From Hypomyces perniciosus (Eukaryota > Ascomycota > Sordariomycetes > Hypocreales > Hypocreaceae), in the NCBI GenBank assembly GCA_008477525.1, contig SPDT01000006.1:1825501-1889500 (forward strand): 64,000 bases of DNA, written 5' to 3'. The notes under the pieces are model-generated. The model did not search any database and was not told the DNA's origin. It saw only the letters and a list, made by a program, of their open reading frames with translations. Both the position numbers and the translations under genes were made by a program. The stretch's first letter is position 1. Each line of letters opens with the position of its first letter. Of the stretch, positions 58,301 through 64,000 are shown in pieces.

Positions 58301-60198
58301 ACAGCGATATAGCACACAGTTTAGTGGGCTATTCGGTCAGGACCCGAACTGTGCTAGCTCAAATGGACGAGTACCAAATCGATTTCGACCTTATTGCTCA
58401 GCTTATGGTGCGAATTGCCACAGAGGAGGCTCTGCAGCCTTATAGCAGAGCAGTATTGGTGTTTTTGCCTGGTATCGCTGAGATCCGAATACTCAACGAC
58501 ATACTTCTTGGCGATCCCCGTTTCTCCAAGGACTGGCTTGTTTACCCTCTTCATTCTACCATCGCCACAGAGGATCAAGAAGCCGCTTTTCTCATACCAC
58601 CACCGGGTATGAGAAAGATTGTACTAGCCACAAACATCGCCGAAACTGGTATCACCATCCCAGACGTGACCTGCGTGATCGACACTGGAAAGCATCGAGA
58701 GATGCGGTATGATGAAAAGAAACAGCTCTCAAGACTGATTGACACGTTTATATCCCGAGCAAATGCGAAACAACGAAGAGGACGTGCCGGTCGTGTACAA
58801 AACGGCCTTTGCTTTCACATGTTCACGAAGTATAGACACGATAGTCTGATGAGTGATCAGCAGACGCCAGAGATGCTCCGTCTATCATTGCAAGACCTAG
58901 CAATACGGGTCAAAATATGCAAGATTGGTGGTATCGAGGAGACTTTGGGAGATGCCTTGGACCCGCCTTCGGCAAAAAACATCCGCAGAGCCGTTGATGC
59001 CCTCATTGATGTTCGCGCCCTTACGGCGGCCGAGGATCTTACACCTCTTGGCCACCAGCTGGCAAGATTACCACTGGATGTCTTCCTAGGGAAACTCATC
59101 TTATTTGGATCCGTTTTCAAATGTTTGGATATGGCCATCACGGTAGCAGCCATCTTGTCATCCAAATCACCATTCTCCGCACCATTTGGGCAACGAACAC
59201 AGGCAGATAATGCGAGGGCTGCTTTTCGCCGCGCTGATTCAGATCTCCTCACCATATACAATGCCTATTTGGCCTGGAAACGGGTATGTCAGTCCAACAG
59301 TGGGGTTGCAAAGGAGTTTCAATTTTGTCGGAAGAATTTCCTGAGCCAGCAAACACTCTCCAACATAGAAGATCTTAAAGGTCAATTGCTGGTCGCATTG
59401 GCAGATTCGGGGTTTCTCTCGCTAACGGAGGAGGAACGCCGATCACTGTTCCGGCTTCGATTCACTTCAGGCGGTCGTGGCCGTCGTCAACAACATTTCA
59501 TCGATGTCCCTCAGCGTGCAAACATCAACAGTGACAACGATGTGGTATCGGCTTCCGTCATCGCATGGAGCTTCTACCCAAAGCTACTCGTGAGGGATAC
59601 ACCTGGGGCAAAGGGTGTCCGTAACATTGGAAACAATCAGTTCATTAGCCTTCATCCATCTTCAGTCAACCGTGGACTTCTTGATATTAAGTGGTTTTCA
59701 TATTACAACATTATGCAAACGAAGTCGTGAGTTGATTGTGGCATATTTTTTACACATTGTTTCTAACGATTTCATAGGGTTTATCGTGCACACGAGACGA
59801 CCGCTACTGACCCTTTCGCCATAGCGTTGCTCTGTGGCGACGTGCGTTGTGATGTAAGTCGCTCAATCCTTGAATTTGACATAACATATCATCCCTTTTG
59901 CCTCTCAAGTCACCTTTTGATTCAAGTCGGCTAACTTCTCTTCTCCTGTTGTATTCAGGTGTACTCGGGCGTCATCGTCTTGGACGGAAATCGTGGTCGC
60001 TTCGCTGTTCCTGACTGGAAGACAATGCTGGTCATCAAGGTGCTCCGAACGCGATTGCGGGAATTGCTCACCAAATCGTTTAAACAGCCCGGTAAATTAC
60101 CCACGGCGCAACAGGAAAAGTGGTTAGATGTGTGGCAACGCCTATTCTCCCAAGATTTCAACCAGGATAAGTCAACTAGCATAGTGAGCATGACATAG
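55335..60198 (+). CDS. DExH-box RNA helicase, DHX29/DHX57/YLR419W type
   Basis: Seven exons (55335-56076, 56148-56862, 56925-57498, 57551-57648, 57702-59726, 59778-59853, 59959-60198) give 1489 aa. A Lys-rich start (MAGTKKKKKP) leads into a long N-terminal region with an RWD/UBA-like part around ALEWLARECSLEELPSY. The helicase core has Walker A GETGCGKST (706-714, completed by splicing exons 4 and 5), DEVHERS, SATVDAERFS, ATNIAETGITIPD and QRRGRAGR, followed by HA2 and OB-fold domains ending VYSGVIVLDGNRGRFAVPDW. DHX29 unwinds structured 5' leaders on the 43S complex, and fungal relatives are less studied, so the role is by analogy. Intron 2 (56863-56924) has a GC donor, AG|GCAAGT. Intron 3 is 52 nt with branch TCTAACAT, and ignoring it creates a false TAA at 57535. 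Confidence 0.92.
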
Positions 60199-60491
60199 GA
60201 TTTGGGTGGTTTGCATCGAATTGCATAGCATATCTGATTGTAAGATCAAAAGGAAATAGAGGAAATAGAAAAGAACCAGGTTCTGAAGTCGCCCAACAAC
60301 CACACTACATAGGTAGCATTAGGATCACGAATGGCACATCGGGAAGGCCACACCCGAATTGAGGGGCAGTAGTATGTATGGTCTAATCACCATGCAGCAA
60401 GATAAATTATAGTAGCTATGTGTCCCCCTCCATCATACCAGATACGGTGATTGTAAGCAAATACACAACACTGCCGTCAGATCAATAGTGC
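60199..60491. other. Short convergent intergenic, helicase / Prp24-like
   Basis: 293 bp with the 3' ends of two convergent genes. AAGGAAATAGAGGAAATAGA at 60250 is a short tandem repeat in the likely 3' UTR. Nothing else was seen. Confidence 0.4.
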
Positions 60492-63400
60492 TCACTCAGC
60501 GTCCTTGCCATTATTCTTGGTGATAGCGCCCGTCAAAAACATTGCCTTGAAGTCGGCGTTGCTCTTGGGTGCCGGCTTGCCATTCTCAGAAGTTACTATT
60601 CCGTTCTCATTTGGCTTACTCTCTCTTGTTGCTTCAGGTGCTGCCGGCGTTCCTTTTCGAGGGATAAAGCCCAGCCCACGCTTTGGGCCAGGTCTCCCCA
60701 GGAGGGGACGTCGAATAGCAGGCGGCGGCATGAGACCCTTTGCTGGAAATCTGGCAGCTGCCTCCTTTTGCTTGTGCTGCTTTGCTCCATAAATGATGTA
60801 ATCCTGTGTCCTTTCTGCCTTGGCGTGACGAAGCTCTTCGAGAGATCCGACACGCAACTTGCGCCCCTCAAAGTCTATATTGCTAAGCTGCATACTGGCC
60901 TTGCCGGCAGTTGCAGAATCGGCGAATTCTATCTTGGCACCACCATGGCTAGGTTGCAGGACCAGTTTGACGACTGTACCGAGTGGTTCCACCAGCGCTC
61001 GAACCCGAGCATCATTCACAGTATCGGGCAGGCCCATCAACGCAATGGTGCGGGCTGCAATTTCCGCTGGAGCTGGATTTGATGGTTGATCACTCCCGGG
61101 ACCGTCCATAACTTCGTCACCCTCTCCATCACAAATCGACGGCCCGGGTGAAGCAGATAAGCGGCTAGAGTTTATGCTGTGGGCCAAGGGCTTCACCTTG
61201 GATGCTTTGGAGATTTCGACCTGGAGTATCTGATTGCGGAATTTTGTATTGTTCAACTCTGAAACTGCCTTCTCGGCTTGGTCGTTAGTTTCATAGTCGA
61301 TGAAAGCGAATCCACGGCCCTTTCCGGCCATAGTTCGCGGGATATTGACCCTTGTAACAGTTCCATATTTGGAGAATACTTCACGTATCTCATCCTCTGT
61401 TGCCGTGGTGTTCAAGCTCTGGATGCGAACCTCTCGACCCTCGGCAACTGCGCCTTCACGACTCTTCTTGTGGCCTGGGTCCGAGTACTTGGCTAGAAGT
61501 TTATATTTCCCCTGGAGAACAGTACCCTCCTTATGCACAGCCCTCGCCGACGCTTGCCGGTCACGGAAAGAAACGTAACAAAATCGGCGCTGTACATTCA
61601 CTCTTAAACTAGGCCATCGGACACTTAGTATCTCTCCGCAATCCTGGAATAGGTAGCGGATATACTTTTCGTCAGCGGTTGGCGGGAAGTTGGCAACATA
61701 GACAGTTAAATCGTGGCCCAACTGGACCCTGATCTGGGCATGCCCAAAGAACTTGCCATCTCTAAGCAGCGCAGACTTAGCCTCATCTGGAGAGCTAAAT
61801 TCGATCATTGCCGTTGAGGACTGGCCACCTTTGTCCTGTACAATGGCCATGATGCTCTTGATATGACCGTATTCTTTGAAGTATTGGCGGAGTTTGGTTT
61901 GAGCGATCTCGGCGGGAAGATTTGTCACGATGACTGTTGCATTTTCTCGATCCCGTTTAGATTCTGATTGAGGTTCACTGGCCCCATCTGCACTCTTTTG
62001 GCGCTTACTGACGTTCTCGTCGTCCTCTTCGGTCTCGGGGGGAGGTTCCCGCTTCCGTTTAGTCGTGCTAGGAGATATTACCCCTGTGTCAACAGCCTGC
62101 TCGGGATTTTGCACACCATAGTAGGCAACATATGCGGCAGCCTTATCCTCTTGCTCGCGTGCACGGCGCTTGGCGATCATCTTTTCTGCTTTCTGCACCA
62201 CGTCTGTGGCTCTCCGTACAGAGTGTGAAAGTTCGTGGTCGTTGCAGTGTTGTATGTACATGTCTAAGGCTTTTTCGGGCCAGTCGATTGTTGGCCGAGT
62301 TGCCGCTCGTTGAAGAACCGCAGTTGCTAGGGTCGGTATTCGAAAGCCAGTGCCCAGAGAAGAAGGTGTGGGACTTCTATTGGCCGGGGTTGTTGAGGAA
62401 AATATGAGCATCTCCCACATGTAGTAGCGAAACCAAAAGTCATGGCTGTCGGCGTAGATTTGGATGTTGGCCAGCTTGTTCCATTGGGCCCTTGCCTCGT
62501 CTATGGCCCCTTTCTTCTCAGTCAGGTATTGAATGTAGATTCGCTCAAGCCGGAACTTGGGGTCTCCTTGGAAATCCTTGCCATAAAGTCTCTGTCCGAC
62601 CACTTCGACATCCTCCAGTGCAGCACTCAGACCCACGTCAGCCACGTCGACGGCCTCGTCTGTTGCACTCGCATCCATTGCGGTCCGTTTTAGAAATCCA
62701 CACCAGGCCACATACATCTCAATCATACTCTCCATGCCATTTTTATACAGCTGGTTCTCGCTGGTTGCCGCATGCTTGATGGATTCAACTTCAGTGAAAT
62801 CCAGTCTTGCTTCTTCTGCACACAGTATCAATCTGTTCCACAGCCGCCCTGACCACGGGCAGTGTTGGACGGCTCTACGGAGGACATCAAGCAGCTTCTC
62901 GGGACCCTGATGGACGGTATGCGAAGATAGGAAAACGATGTACTCGTGCCATACAGCTTCGTCGGTGGCGAATACCCCGGTCAAAGCCCTGTCATAAAGG
63001 CCGCGACAGAGAGCCATGCCGATTTCGGGGTTGTCATTGCTTACTCTGCCCTGTGGCATCTCCCACTCGAGATATTCTGCCATGATTCCTTTCTGGGCCT
63101 CCATGTCGTTCATGCGAGCAGCTTGTTTGAGCTTGAGCTCAAAGGCGTCGCGCGCGGCAATTATGTGCTTAGCTTCTTGAGATAGTGCCGTAATTTCCTT
63201 CATGGAATCTTCCCAGGCAGCGCGGTTATACTCCGACAAGAAACTCGAATACATCTGCGACGTGTCGTCCCAAGTGAGATGTGGGGTCATGAGTCGATCG
63301 CGGTAGAGGTGGGTGATGCGCCTGACGCCTTCGGGGGTCTTGGTCTTGGCCAGCAACTCCATCTCCAGAGAGATCCAGCGATCCCACAATATGTGGCTAT

Positions 63401-63707
63401 CGTCTAGGCGATACTTGATAGCTTCGTAGCCTTGCTGCCATAGGTCGAGAGCAGCGCCAAAGGAGAAGAGTTCGCGGCCCATCATTTGTTCCTCCTCAGT
63501 CCAGCCAGCTTCTCCAGACTGACTGTTGGCCCAGAGCGACCAGAAGTAGTTGCAGTAAGCAAGCCATATGCGCAGGCTGCCGGGTTCTGTGCCGACCGCG
63601 CGCTTGTAGAGCTCGACGACATTGACGCGCTGCTCGAGGTCGAATGAGTTGCGGATGGTCTCGTCAATGTAAGCCAGCCAACTGTCCTCACCTACAGGAT
63701 TGGCCAT
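60492..63707 (-). CDS. PRP24: SART3/Prp24-like U4/U6 snRNP assembly factor
   Basis: A single exon of 1071 aa, starting at the first in-frame ATG (MANPVGEDSW). The N-terminal half (about 20-560) is a HAT/half-TPR array, with repeated W...Y...E patterns such as GSLRIWLAYCNYFWSLWANS and RLWNRLILCAEEARLDF. A Glu/Arg-rich nuclear segment follows. Four RRMs come next: ATVIVTNLPAEIAQ, LTVYVANFPPTADE, REVRIQSLNTTATEDE with RNP1 KGRGFAFIDY, and RTIALMGLPDTVND. The end carries GLGFIPRK and the Lsm-interaction motif KSNADFKAMFLTG. This is the human SART3 layout with the four RRMs of yeast Prp24. It would bind U6 and the Lsm2-8 ring and promote U4/U6 pairing in the nucleus. No intron interrupts it. Confidence 0.93.
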   Translation of the reverse strand: MANPVGEDSWLAYIDETIRNSFDLEQRVNVVELYKRAVGTEPGSLRIWLAYCNYFWSLWANSQSGEAGWTEEEQMMGRELFSFGAALDLWQQGYEAIKYRLDDSHILWDRWISLEMELLAKTKTPEGVRRITHLYRDRLMTPHLTWDDTSQMYSSFLSEYNRAAWEDSMKEITALSQEAKHIIAARDAFELKLKQAARMNDMEAQKGIMAEYLEWEMPQGRVSNDNPEIGMALCRGLYDRALTGVFATDEAVWHEYIVFLSSHTVHQGPEKLLDVLRRAVQHCPWSGRLWNRLILCAEEARLDFTEVESIKHAATSENQLYKNGMESMIEMYVAWCGFLKRTAMDASATDEAVDVADVGLSAALEDVEVVGQRLYGKDFQGDPKFRLERIYIQYLTEKKGAIDEARAQWNKLANIQIYADSHDFWFRYYMWEMLIFSSTTPANRSPTPSSLGTGFRIPTLATAVLQRAATRPTIDWPEKALDMYIQHCNDHELSHSVRRATDVVQKAEKMIAKRRAREQEDKAAAYVAYYGVQNPEQAVDTGVISPSTTKRKREPPPETEEDDENVSKRQKSADGASEPQSESKRDRENATVIVTNLPAEIAQTKLRQYFKEYGHIKSIMAIVQDKGGQSSTAMIEFSSPDEAKSALLRDGKFFGHAQIRVQLGHDLTVYVANFPPTADEKYIRYLFQDCGEILSVRWPSLRVNVQRRFCYVSFRDRQASARAVHKEGTVLQGKYKLLAKYSDPGHKKSREGAVAEGREVRIQSLNTTATEDEIREVFSKYGTVTRVNIPRTMAGKGRGFAFIDYETNDQAEKAVSELNNTKFRNQILQVEISKASKVKPLAHSINSSRLSASPGPSICDGEGDEVMDGPGSDQPSNPAPAEIAARTIALMGLPDTVNDARVRALVEPLGTVVKLVLQPSHGGAKIEFADSATAGKASMQLSNIDFEGRKLRVGSLEELRHAKAERTQDYIIYGAKQHKQKEAAARFPAKGLMPPPAIRRPLLGRPGPKRGLGFIPRKGTPAAPEATRESKPNENGIVTSENGKPAPKSNADFKAMFLTGAITKNNGKDAE

Positions 63708-64000
63708 GGTCGTTTCCGGCGGTTCGGGCAAGGCATCACAAGGGCCGTGGCCTGGTGACGGTAGTGGCAATGGCGATAAGGGCGATGGGAAGAGAGGCGC
63801 ACGGCTGGGAGGAAGAAAACAAAAAGGAAAAGCCGATACTTGGATGAGGGTCAGATAAAGTGGGATCGACAGAATTGGTGGACAGAGTACTTCGTAATAG
63901 GCCTACTTTGTACTAGATGCTAGTACTAGTAGTACTATATATAATAATCAATGGCGACAGCAACTTGGCAGTGGTCAGGCCGCTAGCGAGGCCACTGACC
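63708..64000. other. 5' flank of the Prp24-like gene to window end
   Basis: 293 bp promoter side. TACTTCGTA at 63888-63896 is another dispersed-motif copy, followed by TACTAGTAGTACTATATATA. The in-frame non-ATG extension to 63770 is not credited. Confidence 0.4.

Overview
The window reads as nuclear DNA of a filamentous ascomycete, probably a Sordariomycete and possibly Hypocreales. The evidence is: short GT-AG introns with CTAAC/CTGAC branch sites in nearly every gene, fungal gene families throughout, gene-dense GC-balanced DNA, and one block of extreme A+T that looks like transposons destroyed by repeat-induced point mutation (RIP). No bacterial, viral or CRISPR feature was seen. The order-level placement is an inference.

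Layout. 1-7450 is an A+T block with no usable reading frame, holding RIP-degraded LTR-type relics (two polypurine tracts and one pair of inverted repeat copies). The gene-bearing part starts abruptly at about 7.46 kb: an SDR-family polyol dehydrogenase (+), a stop-riddled pseudogene (-), an HMCES/YedK abasic-site shield protein (-), a DDHD phospholipase (-), a RING-like/ankyrin protein (-), fimbrin (+), an Srp1-type SR splicing factor (+), a YPR011C-type mitochondrial carrier (+), ribosomal protein eL18 (+), the mitochondrial rRNA methyltransferase MRM2 (-), a coiled-coil AT-hook protein of unknown role (-), OST3 (+), RACK1/Cpc2 (-) with an intronic U24 C/D snoRNA, TAF8 (-), an intronless isochorismatase-like/AlkB-like/GST-like fusion (+), mitochondrial serine hydroxymethyltransferase (-), eL19 (-), GCN1 (-), a DExH RNA helicase of the DHX29/YLR419W type (+) and a SART3/Prp24-like U6 recycling factor (-).

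How the genes relate. There is no operon logic, but many of the genes serve translation or RNA processing: eL18, eL19, RACK1 with U24, GCN1, the DHX29-like helicase, MRM2, Srp1 and Prp24. Divergent pairs that may share promoter DNA are RING/fimbrin, coiled-coil/OST3, TAF8/fusion and GCN1/helicase. Convergent pairs are eL18/MRM2, OST3/RACK1, fusion/SHMT and helicase/Prp24.

Oddities. Single-base frame breaks in otherwise conserved genes cluster between about 15.8 and 25.2 kb (fimbrin, Srp1, the carrier twice, and probably the DDHD protein). None is needed in the roughly 38 kb downstream, which suggests local base-calling trouble rather than gene decay. Two GC-AG introns, a start codon split by an intron (eL19), a 4-nt first coding exon (eL18) and a dispersed TACGAAGTACGGAGTA motif are also recorded. 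Exon boundaries were read by hand from splice signals, reading phase and family resemblance, and no homology search was run.
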